A DNA stretch of 64,000 nucleotides. Origin: Algimonas ampicilliniresistens (GTDB taxonomy: Bacteria; Pseudomonadota; Alphaproteobacteria; Caulobacterales; Maricaulaceae). The stretch lies in contig NZ_BSNK01000002.1 in NCBI RefSeq assembly GCF_030159955.1, positions 124,001 through 188,000 on the forward strand, read 5' to 3'. The position numbers were made by a program, and so were the translations under genes. The notes below the pieces were generated by a model. That model was not told the origin of the DNA, ran no database searches, and saw nothing but the letters and a program-made list of their open reading frames with translations. This document shows, piece after piece, positions 1 to 10,800 of the stretch. Positions within the stretch are counted from its first letter, which is position 1, and the number at the start of each line of letters is the position of its first letter.

Positions 1-1
1 C

Positions 2-238
2 TATCCCGACCTGAAATCAAACGAAAACTTTCTCGATCTCCAGAATGAGTTGTCAGACACAGAAGACAAAATCGAAATGGCGCGGCGCTTCTATAACGGT
101 GCCGTGCGCGAACTGAACACAGCGGTTGAGACGGTCCCGTCCAACCTCATCGCCGGGCCGTTCGGCTTTTCCCAACGCAACTATTTCGAAATCAGCGACG
201 CGGATGCCGCGGCTCCGACGATTGAGTTCGACACATGA
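2..238 (+). CDS. LemA family protein, C-terminal part
   Basis: The reading frame is open from the window edge and encodes the end of a LemA-type protein; the N-terminal half lies outside. The piece carries the family's typical run YPDLKSNENF followed by TEDKIEMARRFYNGAVRELNT, the conserved helical core of LemA. The extreme C-terminus, rich in D and A, is variable. LemA proteins are membrane-anchored helical proteins of unknown biochemical role. The stop codon overlaps the start of the DUF2207 gene (ATGA), and LemA-DUF2207 is a recurrent bacterial gene pair, which supports both calls. Confidence 0.9.
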   Translation, partial: YPDLKSNENFLDLQNELSDTEDKIEMARRFYNGAVRELNTAVETVPSNLIAGPFGFSQRNYFEISDADAAAPTIEFDT

Positions 239-1947
239 GATTTCTGTTTGGTCTCTGTCTTTCCCTGATCTGGGCGACGCTTTGCTTCGCCCAAGAACGG
301 ATCACCAATTATGATGTCGACATCCAAGTCGAGACCTCTGGCGATATTGTCATCACAGAAACCATCGACGTGGTCAGCGAAGGCGACCAGATCAGACGCG
401 GTATTTTTCGCGAACTCCCTACGCGCTATACCTTCATGGGCGTCACGCAGGATTACGACTATGACCTCATCGACGTCACGCGCGACAGAGAGCCAGACGC
501 GGTCACACGTTTGAGCCAAGGGAATGCGATCACTTGGCGGATCGGACGCGCGGAGGTGTTTCTTGATAATGGCCCGCATCAATATGTGATCCGTTACCGG
601 GTCGGCGATGCTGTGTATCGCCATGACGATCGCGATGAACTTTATTGGAATGCAACGGGCACCTATTGGGACTTTCCGATCGAAAATGCGCGCACCACGG
701 TGCGCTTTCCATCTGGCGCGGACGTCACCGATACTTACGCTTATACGGGTGGACGCAATAGCCGAGCGAGCGATGCCACCATCGATATTCGCGGCGACAT
801 GGTCACGTTCAAAACGTTGCAAGCCCTCCCCCGCAAAACTGGGATGACGATCTCAGCCTCCATCGCGCCGGGCGTGATCGCCCCGATGAGCGCGGCGCGT
901 AAAGCTGAATTGAACTGGATTCGCTACGGAGCTATGATCATGCTCGGTGCAGGCGGTCTGGCGCTCCTGCTCTATTATTGGAGCATCTGGAACCGGATCG
1001 GCCGCGACCCGCAAAAGCCGCCTGTGTTCGCGCGCTACGCCCCGCCCGAGGGCTACAGCCCCGCCGCCGTTCACTACATTCATCACAAAGGTTTGAAGGG
1101 CATGGACGCGCTATCCGCGCTGCTCATGCAGCTCGGCGGACAAGGCATCCTCGACATCAAAGCCGACAAAAAGGTCACGACTATCTGGCAAAGGCAGAGC
1201 CCTGTAGAGGGGGCTGACGCGCAGACTCTGATCAGTGAGTTGATGAATGGCAGAAATGGCAAGCTCATTCTCGACGGCGAAACGGACACGAAATTCTATA
1301 AAGCCGTCAGCACGTTCCACAAAACACTCGCTAAGCGCTACGGCGCAAAATACCACAAATATAATATTGGCTGGGCCGCGCTCGGTATTGTCGCCTCGGT
1401 CGTACTGGCCGTTGTCGTACTCGCCGCCCCCGTGGCCAAATCAAACATGGTCGTGTTGGGATTGTTTGCCGCGATTGTTGGAATGAACGGCCTGTTCCTC
1501 TTCCTTTTACCAGCCCCGACTAAACGCGGTGCCGAAGTTAGCGCCGAAATAGATGGCTTTAAGCTCTATCTCGAAACCGCTGAGGAAGACCGTATCAACA
1601 TGGCTGATCCAGTCTCAGGCCGTGCGCCGGCTATGACCGTCGAACTGTATGAGCGGTTCCTCCCTTACGCCATGGCGCTGGGGGTCGAGAAGCCTTGGAC
1701 CAAACAGTTCGAAACTTCGCTGCCGCGTGAAGCGGCCGAATACCGCCCATCCTACGCAACCGGCAATGCGTTTCGGTCTGGCAAAGGCCCGGTCGATTTC
1801 TCCAAAACCATGACCAAAACCCTGACCGCAGGCGTCGCAGCCGCAGCACCCGTCAGCCAATCGAGCGGCAGCGGGTTTAGTTCTGGCTCAGGGGGCGGGG
1901 GATTTTCCGGTGGCGGTGGCGGCGGTGGTGGCGGTGGAGGGTGGTAA
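235..1947 (+). CDS. DUF2207 domain membrane protein
   Basis: A 570-residue protein with an N-terminal signal peptide ending near CFAQ, an extracytoplasmic beta-rich DUF2207 region (about residues 23-215), a membrane segment near 230-250, a cytoplasmic stretch, two more membrane segments near 378-425, and a C-terminal tail that becomes almost pure glycine and serine. This is the usual architecture of DUF2207 proteins, whose function is unknown. It is translationally coupled to the LemA gene by a 4-base overlap. The Gly-rich tail is common in the family and is not a sequencing artefact as far as can be seen. Confidence 0.88.
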   Translation: MRFLFGLCLSLIWATLCFAQERITNYDVDIQVETSGDIVITETIDVVSEGDQIRRGIFRELPTRYTFMGVTQDYDYDLIDVTRDREPDAVTRLSQGNAITWRIGRAEVFLDNGPHQYVIRYRVGDAVYRHDDRDELYWNATGTYWDFPIENARTTVRFPSGADVTDTYAYTGGRNSRASDATIDIRGDMVTFKTLQALPRKTGMTISASIAPGVIAPMSAARKAELNWIRYGAMIMLGAGGLALLLYYWSIWNRIGRDPQKPPVFARYAPPEGYSPAAVHYIHHKGLKGMDALSALLMQLGGQGILDIKADKKVTTIWQRQSPVEGADAQTLISELMNGRNGKLILDGETDTKFYKAVSTFHKTLAKRYGAKYHKYNIGWAALGIVASVVLAVVVLAAPVAKSNMVVLGLFAAIVGMNGLFLFLLPAPTKRGAEVSAEIDGFKLYLETAEEDRINMADPVSGRAPAMTVELYERFLPYAMALGVEKPWTKQFETSLPREAAEYRPSYATGNAFRSGKGPVDFSKTMTKTLTAGVAAAAPVSQSSGSGFSSGSGGGGFSGGGGGGGGGGGW

Positions 1948-1950
1948 CCC

Positions 1951-2334
1951 TCACCCAATCTCCGCCCGCTTTAATCGCCAACCCCAGAGACACAGCGTTA
2001 GGATCGCGACGTTGCCGGCGAAATCGAGCCACATGAGCGGCGTAAACATCTGGACGACGAACAGGAAGTAGTAGTTGAAGGCGAAGAACGGGATCGAGCC
2101 GACAAGGCCAAAAACGAGGAATGTCTTAGCCTTGAACTCGGACAATAGAATAACAGTGCCGCACAGCACAGCCTGCGGGCCGAAACAGCCCATTAGCAAG
2201 CGCGTCGTTGCGCTATTATGCTGAAATTCTGGCAGTAGAGCGAGCCGCTCGACCATAGCAGGCATCAGCAAACACCACCCACCAAGACCCAGAAAAACCA
2301 GCGCGAGTAACGTCTGAATTCGTCGTGCCGTCAT
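1951..2334 (-). CDS. Small integral membrane protein, unknown function
   Basis: A 127-residue hydrophobic protein with about four membrane-spanning segments (near residues 8-28, 46-65, 72-93 and 100-118) and a short basic C-terminus. I do not recognise the family. It lies 9 bases downstream of the MscS-type channel gene on the same strand and may be co-transcribed with it. Its end comes 3 bases after the convergent DUF2207 gene, leaving almost no intergenic space. Confidence 0.7.
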   Translation of the reverse strand: MTARRIQTLLALVFLGLGGWCLLMPAMVERLALLPEFQHNSATTRLLMGCFGPQAVLCGTVILLSEFKAKTFLVFGLVGSIPFFAFNYYFLFVVQMFTPLMWLDFAGNVAILTLCLWGWRLKRAEIG

Positions 2335-2343
2335 GGCCCGCCC

Positions 2344-3669
2344 TTACTTTTTCGGAGCCGGAGCCTGATGGTTCACGCGCTGCGGGAACGGGATTTCGAT
2401 ATTATTCGCTTTGAGCGTGCGCCAAATGATAAAGCCAACATCGGACGTGAATTTATTCGGGCCGTCATCAATGCCGCGGCACCAAAATTCGACGCACATA
2501 TTGATCGAACTATCACCGAAATTTCGGAATTCGACGCTGGGTTCATCTGGGTCGCCCAGCACATCTGGATGGGCCAACACGGCATCCCGAACAATAGGCA
2601 CGAGCGCGTCCAGATCCGTGTCATAGCTGACCCCGAAATCTACTTCATAGCGTTGCAGCGGGCTATCATGCGTCCAGTTTTCGTAAGAGTTCTCAGTAAA
2701 GTCCGTATTGGGAACGATGATGTCTTTCCCGTCCGCCGTCGCGACTGTGGTAGAGCGCATATTGATCGATTTGATGCGGCCGAACACGTCGCCTTCCAAC
2801 ATCACGAAATCGCCGACTTTCACGGATCGGTCGAGCAGGATGATAAGGCCAGACACAAAATTTGCTGCGATTGGTTGCAAACCCAATCCCACGCCTAAAG
2901 ACAAAGCTGAGAAAACGACAACAAGGCCAGAGGTCGGAATGCCGGCCGTATTGATGACCAAGAATGCGATCACAATAAACAGGATGATCTGGAACAGCTT
3001 GGCGAGAATTTCGCGCACACCGCTGTCGAGGCTTTCCTGCGCCCGGATCGCGCTTTGCCCGCGTTTATTGCCGACACTGCCGAGCCAGAAGAAGAGTGAG
3101 CCAAACACGGCAAGCTTAGCTAGGGTCATGGCCGTGATGGGATTGTCACCCATCGGAATGACGGTTGTCGCGTTAAGGAAGCTCGTGAATTCGTCCCAAT
3201 AACCGAGCACAATAATCAGGGCGAGCGGCACCAGAATATAGACGGCCACTTTCCGGTAGAACGGATCGGCCAAGAAAACACGGATAGCCCGATAAACGAG
3301 GAAGACCGTCGCGAGACTTTGCGCAATCTTGACGAGCCAGTCTTCGCCAAACGCGCTGATGCTTCGTAGAGCTGTGGCGAACAGGGCGAGAATAGCGACC
3401 AAGAGAATGGCGCGGAGGAATTGGCCCGTCTGGTAGATGATGGAACGAGCCCTAAACAGGTTGGCGTCGGGCGTCGGGGCGGTGCGAAGGACCGGGATCA
3501 GGCGGCGTAGCAATCCCGCCAAAATTGGCGCGAGAATGATCGCGAGGCCGATGGCCGCCAACTGTGCCAGAAAGACTGGGCTTTGCAGCCAGAGCATGAC
3601 CTGCTCGATCCAGCCTTGCGCCTGCGCGTTCAGTGCGTCGAAATCCATGAAACTGCGTCCTTCACTCAT
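2344..3669 (-). CDS. MscS family mechanosensitive ion channel
   Basis: A 441-residue membrane protein with several N-terminal transmembrane helices and an MscS core. The pore-lining helix is followed by the conserved GLGLQPIAANFVSG stretch and the beta domain (ILLDRSVKVGDFV, then IKSINMRSTTV and IIVPN), all diagnostic of MscS. The C-terminal alpha/beta domain contains VSYDTD and VEFRNFGDSS. Such channels release solutes on hypo-osmotic shock. The listed start gives MSEGRSFMDF; a second ATG seven codons in is also possible. Confidence 0.9.
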   Translation of the reverse strand: MSEGRSFMDFDALNAQAQGWIEQVMLWLQSPVFLAQLAAIGLAIILAPILAGLLRRLIPVLRTAPTPDANLFRARSIIYQTGQFLRAILLVAILALFATALRSISAFGEDWLVKIAQSLATVFLVYRAIRVFLADPFYRKVAVYILVPLALIIVLGYWDEFTSFLNATTVIPMGDNPITAMTLAKLAVFGSLFFWLGSVGNKRGQSAIRAQESLDSGVREILAKLFQIILFIVIAFLVINTAGIPTSGLVVVFSALSLGVGLGLQPIAANFVSGLIILLDRSVKVGDFVMLEGDVFGRIKSINMRSTTVATADGKDIIVPNTDFTENSYENWTHDSPLQRYEVDFGVSYDTDLDALVPIVRDAVLAHPDVLGDPDEPSVEFRNFGDSSINMCVEFWCRGIDDGPNKFTSDVGFIIWRTLKANNIEIPFPQRVNHQAPAPKK

Positions 3670-3788
3670 TTCGCGCCCCTATGGCGCGGGTGAAGATCGG
3701 ACGCAAGACAGCCAATTGTTTGACATATTATCGCCAAACGGCAGGTAAATATATTCGAAGAGACAACCACCCAGAGGATCCCACAATT

Positions 3789-4127
3789 TTGACCCGCTTT
3801 TTGATCATCACCGCCCTTTTAGGGTTCGCGACGCCGTCCTTCGCGGGGGATATTACCCGAGCGGAACCGGGCGCGGATTTCGAATGGAAGAGTACGGAAT
3901 GTATTCGGCCGTCTCGACCTTTCCTCACCAAGGGCGCGCCTCAGGCTCAAGAGAAGATGCAGGCCTACGCGCTGAAGGTCAGCTATTATATCGACTGCCT
4001 GAAACAAGAAGCGCAACGCGATTTCGACAGGGCGCAGATGGACATGCAAATCGCGGTTCAGTCAAAGCTGCAAAAGGAAGTCGATGCGCTCGAAGACGAT
4101 GTCGAAGCCATGGCCCGAAGCCAGTAG
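3789..4127 (+). CDS. Putative secreted small protein
   Basis: About 112 residues if translation begins at the TTG at 3789, which I prefer because it opens directly into a signal peptide (LTRFLIITALLGFATPSFAGD) and has an AGAGG about 11 bases upstream; the frame is open further upstream but that part is not signal-like. The mature part has two Cys residues and a helical, acidic C-terminal half that could form a coiled coil (DRAQMDMQIAVQSKLQKEV). Family unknown. It is transcribed divergently from the MscS gene. Confidence 0.6.
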   Translation: MTRFLIITALLGFATPSFAGDITRAEPGADFEWKSTECIRPSRPFLTKGAPQAQEKMQAYALKVSYYIDCLKQEAQRDFDRAQMDMQIAVQSKLQKEVDALEDDVEAMARSQ

Positions 4128-4149
4128 TCAGACCCATTCGTCGATCCGA

Positions 4150-4716
4150 CTATTTCGGCTTAACGTTCAACTGAAATGCCGCCCGAAAATCGCGCGCCGG
4201 GTCAGTATTGGTTGCCGGGCGAGCGAGCGCATAGAGCAACTGGTCATTGTCGAGGCTCAGCGTCCACACATTGGGCAGTGATGCGGTCAGACCATTCTCT
4301 TGGAAATTGGCTTTAGTGGCTGCATCGGCCGGAAAGTCCTGACGCGAGGCTGTACCGCCCTCTCGCGCCGCGCCGCCATATTGTGTCACCGCAGACGGGC
4401 TGCCGTCCGGTTCTACATGTTCGTGGCGGAAGATGAGATCGCCATCCATGCGGCTCAATACCCATGTTCGCGACGTGTCCTCACCCACAGCCAGTGGCAG
4501 GCGTATGGTGTCTGGTTCGCATGTGACCGGCCCCACGACTAAGTCTGACGCGCGCCAATCGGCATCGACCTCTTGTTCACTGATGACATTGCCAGACACG
4601 GTCTGCCCGCAGAGCGCCGTCATGTTTTCGAAAAACGTGTCGGAGGGCTTAGAGGATGATCCGGCACATCCCACCAAGATCGCGGCCAGAGGCAGGCTTG
4701 CAAGGACGCGCCGCAC
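4150..4716 (-). CDS. Putative lipoprotein downstream of gyrB
   Basis: A 188-residue protein when started at the GTG at 4716, one base after the gyrB stop codon. This start gives a compact lipoprotein signal (VRRVLASLPLAAILVGC) with the acylated Cys at about residue 17; the longer open frame would overlap gyrB without adding a sensible N-terminus. A GAGG lies 12 bases before the GTG. The mature part has a few charged and Trp-containing blocks but no domain I recognise. The close spacing suggests co-transcription with gyrB. Confidence 0.7.
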   Translation of the reverse strand: MRRVLASLPLAAILVGCAGSSSKPSDTFFENMTALCGQTVSGNVISEQEVDADWRASDLVVGPVTCEPDTIRLPLAVGEDTSRTWVLSRMDGDLIFRHEHVEPDGSPSAVTQYGGAAREGGTASRQDFPADAATKANFQENGLTASLPNVWTLSLDNDQLLYALARPATNTDPARDFRAAFQLNVKPK

Positions 4717-4717
4717 C

Positions 4718-7484
<2,767 letters not shown>

Positions 7485-8660
7485 CTATTTCGGTTTTGTT
7501 TCACGTGAAACATCGGCCCCATCTGGGCGGCCATCCAAAGTCTTGATGCGCGCCAGACCGGGAAAGGCTTTACCGACCAGGCCCGCCACGAAAATAGCGG
7601 CCAGTCCACCCGCAGTCACGGTGAAGACCGCGCCCCAAATGGCAGCCATCAACCCAGCGCGAAATTCGCCTAATTCATTGGACGCGCCAAGGAAAATTCC
7701 GTTCACGGCGTTGACCCGGCCGCGGACTTCGTCCGGCGTCCAGAGCTGCAGAATAATCTCGCGAATATAGACGCTGACCATGTCAAACGCGCCGACGAGC
7801 ATTAAAGCGGCAATGGACAACCAAGCCAGGCGCGAGGCACCGAATATCGCCGTCGATAGCCCAAACAGCGCAACTGTGGCGAGCAGGATGACCCCAGCAT
7901 GATTGCGGACCGGGAACCGGGTGAGGAGTAATAGCATAATCACGGCCCCAATACCGGGGGAGGCCCGGAGCAAGCCCAGCCCCTGCGGCCCCAGCTCTAG
8001 AATGTCCCGCGCATAAATCGGCATCAACGCCACAGCCCCGCCGAGCAGGACGGCAAACAGATCAAGGCTGATCGCCCCGAGCACGACCTTTTCACGCCAG
8101 ACATAGGAAAACCCACCGAGCAGAACGGAAAGCGATGTGGGTTCAGTCTCGATACGCTGCGGTGGTTTCGGGATTGAGAAGATCAAAAACCCGGCCACGA
8201 GGAGCAGAGCGATCGCCGATCCATAAGCCGTCGAGGCCGATATGCCGTACAGTAAGCCGCCCGCTGCAGGCCCCGCAATATGTGCGAGCTGCCAGCTGCC
8301 CGTATTCCAACTCACCGCATTCGGGAAATCCTCGCGCGGAACAAGGTTCACGGCCAAGCTACTGGCGGCAGGCGTATAAAAAGCGCGGCATATCCCGAAT
8401 ATTGTCAGCGTCCCCAACACCCATAGGGGATCGAAGTTGCGCGTGATCGCCAACATCAGGATCACAGCCGCACAGAGCATTTCCAGCCAGATGGCGCTGC
8501 CCATGATAAAGCGTCGGCCGATCCGGTCTGAGGCAAGACCCGCCGGGATCACGAGGATGACTGCTGGCAGGAATTGCACCAGCCCGATCAGACCAAGCAG
8601 CAGCGCATTGCCCGTTTCATCATAGACCTGCCAGCCAATCGCGGTGGACAGGATTTGCAC
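7485..8660 (-). CDS. MFS transporter, possibly 5'-truncated
   Basis: A 391-residue major facilitator protein of the drug-efflux/enterobactin-exporter-like MFS_3 group, with the A-loop motif GLASDRIGRRFIMG and about 11 hydrophobic helices. Relatives usually carry roughly 25 more residues before the IGWQVYDETGNALLLGLIGL segment; here the frame begins with GTG at 8660 (MQILSTAIGWQ) and no ribosome-binding site is visible. The T-tract of a strong terminator ends 11 bases upstream. Either the first helix is shortened by deletion or the gene depends on read-through. The last codons contain parS. Confidence 0.8.
   Translation of the reverse strand: MQILSTAIGWQVYDETGNALLLGLIGLVQFLPAVILVIPAGLASDRIGRRFIMGSAIWLEMLCAAVILMLAITRNFDPLWVLGTLTIFGICRAFYTPAASSLAVNLVPREDFPNAVSWNTGSWQLAHIAGPAAGGLLYGISASTAYGSAIALLLVAGFLIFSIPKPPQRIETEPTSLSVLLGGFSYVWREKVVLGAISLDLFAVLLGGAVALMPIYARDILELGPQGLGLLRASPGIGAVIMLLLLTRFPVRNHAGVILLATVALFGLSTAIFGASRLAWLSIAALMLVGAFDMVSVYIREIILQLWTPDEVRGRVNAVNGIFLGASNELGEFRAGLMAAIWGAVFTVTAGGLAAIFVAGLVGKAFPGLARIKTLDGRPDGADVSRETKPK
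7497..7512. promoter_or_regulatory. parS: parS centromere site
   Basis: The 16 bases TGTTTCACGTGAAACA are a perfect palindrome and match the canonical bacterial parS consensus bound by chromosomal ParB. The site sits in the last codons of the MFS transporter gene, where it encodes V-S-R-E-T on the minus strand. In alphaproteobacteria such sites cluster near the replication origin, consistent with the neighbouring gyrB. It is probably served by the chromosomal ParB and not by the ParB-like protein of the mobile element further along. Confidence 0.93.
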
Positions 8661-8671
8661 GGCTGTTGACG

Positions 8672-8700
8672 AAAAAAAACGCGCGCTAAAATAGCGCGCG
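8672..8700 (-). terminator. Rho-independent terminator
   Basis: On the minus strand a perfect 9-bp stem (CGCGCGCTA/TAGCGCGCG, 8680-8700) with a 3-base loop is followed by eight T residues. It terminates the methyltransferase-like lipoprotein gene. A second hairpin, GCCGGAAG/CTTCCGGC (8711-8738), lies just before it. Confidence 0.9.
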
Positions 8701-8760
8701 TAGGAACTATGCCGGAAGGCTGCGAACTGGTCTTCCGGCTGGGAAATGGTCGGGACCTAT

Positions 8761-9693
8761 CTAAGGCTTGCGGAACATCAGGGTCATCCGGTTGGACTCG
8801 CCAATAGCTTCCATCTCAGCGCGTAATTCTGCGTTCTCGGCCGATGTACCGAGACGCGGCGGAAGGCGCCAAACAATGTCATCCACCGTTGGATTATCGA
8901 GCGGATTAGCATTCACATCACTTGCACCAACAAACTCAAACCCGGCAGCTTCGAACGCCGCAACGACATCAGGCTTGCGTAGATAACCAGCGCTGCCGTC
9001 GGCCCAAGCCGCATCGGCATCATCTGCCGCCGCATGTTGGACCACGCCAACCACGCCACCCGATTTCAGGCTACCATGAACCTGAGCGATCGCGTCGCTC
9101 ATATAATTGCCTGTCGCATCGAAGCGGGACATATTGTGCAAAGCCCGGATAAAAAGGAAGGCATCAAGCGAGCCGTCTTGGGGCAAAGTGCCGAACGTAT
9201 AAGCTGAAATATCGGCCTGTGTATCCGTCCAGCCGCGCGCGTCCGCAATCCATGTATCTGGCCATGTCTGTTTGGATTCGAGGAACTCTGGGGACGCGAA
9301 ATCAAATTCGCCCCACATTGGGATTGAATAATCAACACCGACTAAGCGACCCTCATCACCCAGATAGGGCAGCAGGATTTTGGAATACCAACCGCCGCCG
9401 GGAAGAGCTTCACCAACAGCCATGCCGGGTGTAATACCGAAAAACTCAAGCGTTTCCATAGGATTGCGGGCATCATAACGCGCCTTGGCGGCATCATCTT
9501 GCGCATCAAGCGCTGCCTGCAGCTTCACTGCATCAAAGCTCATGACGGGTTCAGCCATGACCTCTGGCGCGGTTTCAACAGGCGCGTCCGTCATAACGGT
9601 GTCAGTTGCGTCAACAGTCGCGTCGGGGGCCGGTTGGGAACAGGCCGCAAGGGTCGCGACAGAGGCCGCTAAGATAAGTGTACGCAGTGTCAT
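8761..9693 (-). CDS. Methyltransferase-like lipoprotein
   Basis: A 310-residue protein with a lipoprotein signal (LILAASVATLAAC, Cys about residue 18), a low-complexity Asp/Thr/Ala linker and a region resembling the predicted periplasmic methyltransferases of the COG4798 type: GITPGMAVGEALPGGGWYSKILLPYLG aligns with the SAM-binding start of class I methyltransferases, and DAFLFIRALHNM resembles motif IV. The glycine pattern is atypical for SAM binding, and since SAM is not normally periplasmic, catalysis is uncertain. A terminator follows it. Confidence 0.75.
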   Translation of the reverse strand: MTLRTLILAASVATLAACSQPAPDATVDATDTVMTDAPVETAPEVMAEPVMSFDAVKLQAALDAQDDAAKARYDARNPMETLEFFGITPGMAVGEALPGGGWYSKILLPYLGDEGRLVGVDYSIPMWGEFDFASPEFLESKQTWPDTWIADARGWTDTQADISAYTFGTLPQDGSLDAFLFIRALHNMSRFDATGNYMSDAIAQVHGSLKSGGVVGVVQHAAADDADAAWADGSAGYLRKPDVVAAFEAAGFEFVGASDVNANPLDNPTVDDIVWRLPPRLGTSAENAELRAEMEAIGESNRMTLMFRKP

Positions 9694-9711
9694 GGGAAAC
9701 TCCTTCTAGGA

Positions 9712-10686
9712 TTACCGGTAGGCTTTGGGGGATCGCATGTCGTGAAACTGGCCATATTTTCTGAACCGTTCGAGATAGTCCGGAACGATCGCTTCAATCG
9801 TATCCGGCGTGATCCCTAGTGCTTCAAAGCCCGGGTGATCGCCTGATGCGATATTATCCACTTTCAGATCTTCGACCTGATTACGAGTCAAAAACGGCTC
9901 AACAAATGGCAAAGCACCGCTCACTTCTCCTGCAAAACCCATCGGGCCAGCGGCGAACCACGGCACAGGGACAAGAAAGCGACGGCGGTCAATTGTATCC
10001 AGAACAAAGCGCATCAGCTCTGCAAAACTGTAAGTTTGCGGCCCGGCCAATTCATAGGTTTCACCCATGGCACCGCGTTGAATGACGGCGGCCACAGCGT
10101 CGGCGACATCGCCGACAAAAACAGGCTGAAAGCGGGTCTCGCCGCCGCCAATCAAAGGCAGAGCGGGTGATTTCAAGGCCAGAGAGGCGAAGCGTGTAAA
10201 GAAGCTATCGCCCTCACCAAAAATAATGGAGGGACGCAAAATCGTCGCGGTCGGCACATGCGCGCGAATGCGGACTTCACCTTCAGCCTTCGTCCGCGAA
10301 TAGTCGGATTTCGCCGCCGAGTTCGCCCCGATGGCCGAAATATGCGCCAAATTTGTGATGCCCCGCGCCGCGCAGGCTTTTGCAATCGTGTCGGCCCCAT
10401 TAACGTGCAGAGCGTCGAAGGTTTGGCGTCCAGACTCATGCAGCAGGGCGACCAAATTAACGCAGGCATCAGCCCCATCTAGCGCAGCCTCTACCGATCT
10501 TGGAAAACGCAAATTAGCTTGCACCAACTGGACTTGGCCGACCATGCCAAAGACGCGCAGATCCTGACCCAAATGTGGACGCCGCATCGGCACACGGACG
10601 CGCCAGCCGTCGCGCACCAGCGCGCGAACCACCTGCCGACCAACAAAGCCGGAGCCGCCAAAGACCGTGACTAGACCATTATGCAT
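9712..10686 (-). CDS. NDUFA9-like NAD(P)-binding epimerase
   Basis: A 324-residue short-chain dehydrogenase/reductase of the atypical group related to the complex I accessory subunit NDUFA9. The N-terminus carries the Rossmann motif VFGGSGFVGRQVVRAL (about residues 8-23), with HISAIGANSAAKSDYSRTKAEGE (YxxxK) near 115-140. Alphaproteobacterial homologues are commonly annotated as complex I NDUFA9 subunit family proteins; their substrate is not known. Downstream, after 18 bases, comes the methyltransferase-like lipoprotein gene on the same strand. Confidence 0.88.
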   Translation of the reverse strand: MHNGLVTVFGGSGFVGRQVVRALVRDGWRVRVPMRRPHLGQDLRVFGMVGQVQLVQANLRFPRSVEAALDGADACVNLVALLHESGRQTFDALHVNGADTIAKACAARGITNLAHISAIGANSAAKSDYSRTKAEGEVRIRAHVPTATILRPSIIFGEGDSFFTRFASLALKSPALPLIGGGETRFQPVFVGDVADAVAAVIQRGAMGETYELAGPQTYSFAELMRFVLDTIDRRRFLVPVPWFAAGPMGFAGEVSGALPFVEPFLTRNQVEDLKVDNIASGDHPGFEALGITPDTIEAIVPDYLERFRKYGQFHDMRSPKAYR

Positions 10687-10698
10687 TCTGTGCCTGCC

Positions 10699-10735
10699 AA
10701 AAAAAGAATAGCGCGCCCCGATAACCGAGGCGCGC
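10699..10735 (-). terminator. Rho-independent terminator
   Basis: On the minus strand a GCGCGCC/GGCGCGC stem (10711-10735) is followed by TATTC and a run of T. It lies downstream of the metallopeptidase gene and separates it from the NDUFA9-like gene. Confidence 0.8.
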
Positions 10736-10800
10736 CTGTCTGTCTATAAATGAGGCCGACCCTTACCTTAGAATCGACGGACTAACACGGAAACGTGACG

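Noticed and set aside
1752-1958. Minus-strand frame with long polyproline runs
   Set aside because: It is the antisense shadow of the glycine-rich tail of the DUF2207 protein.
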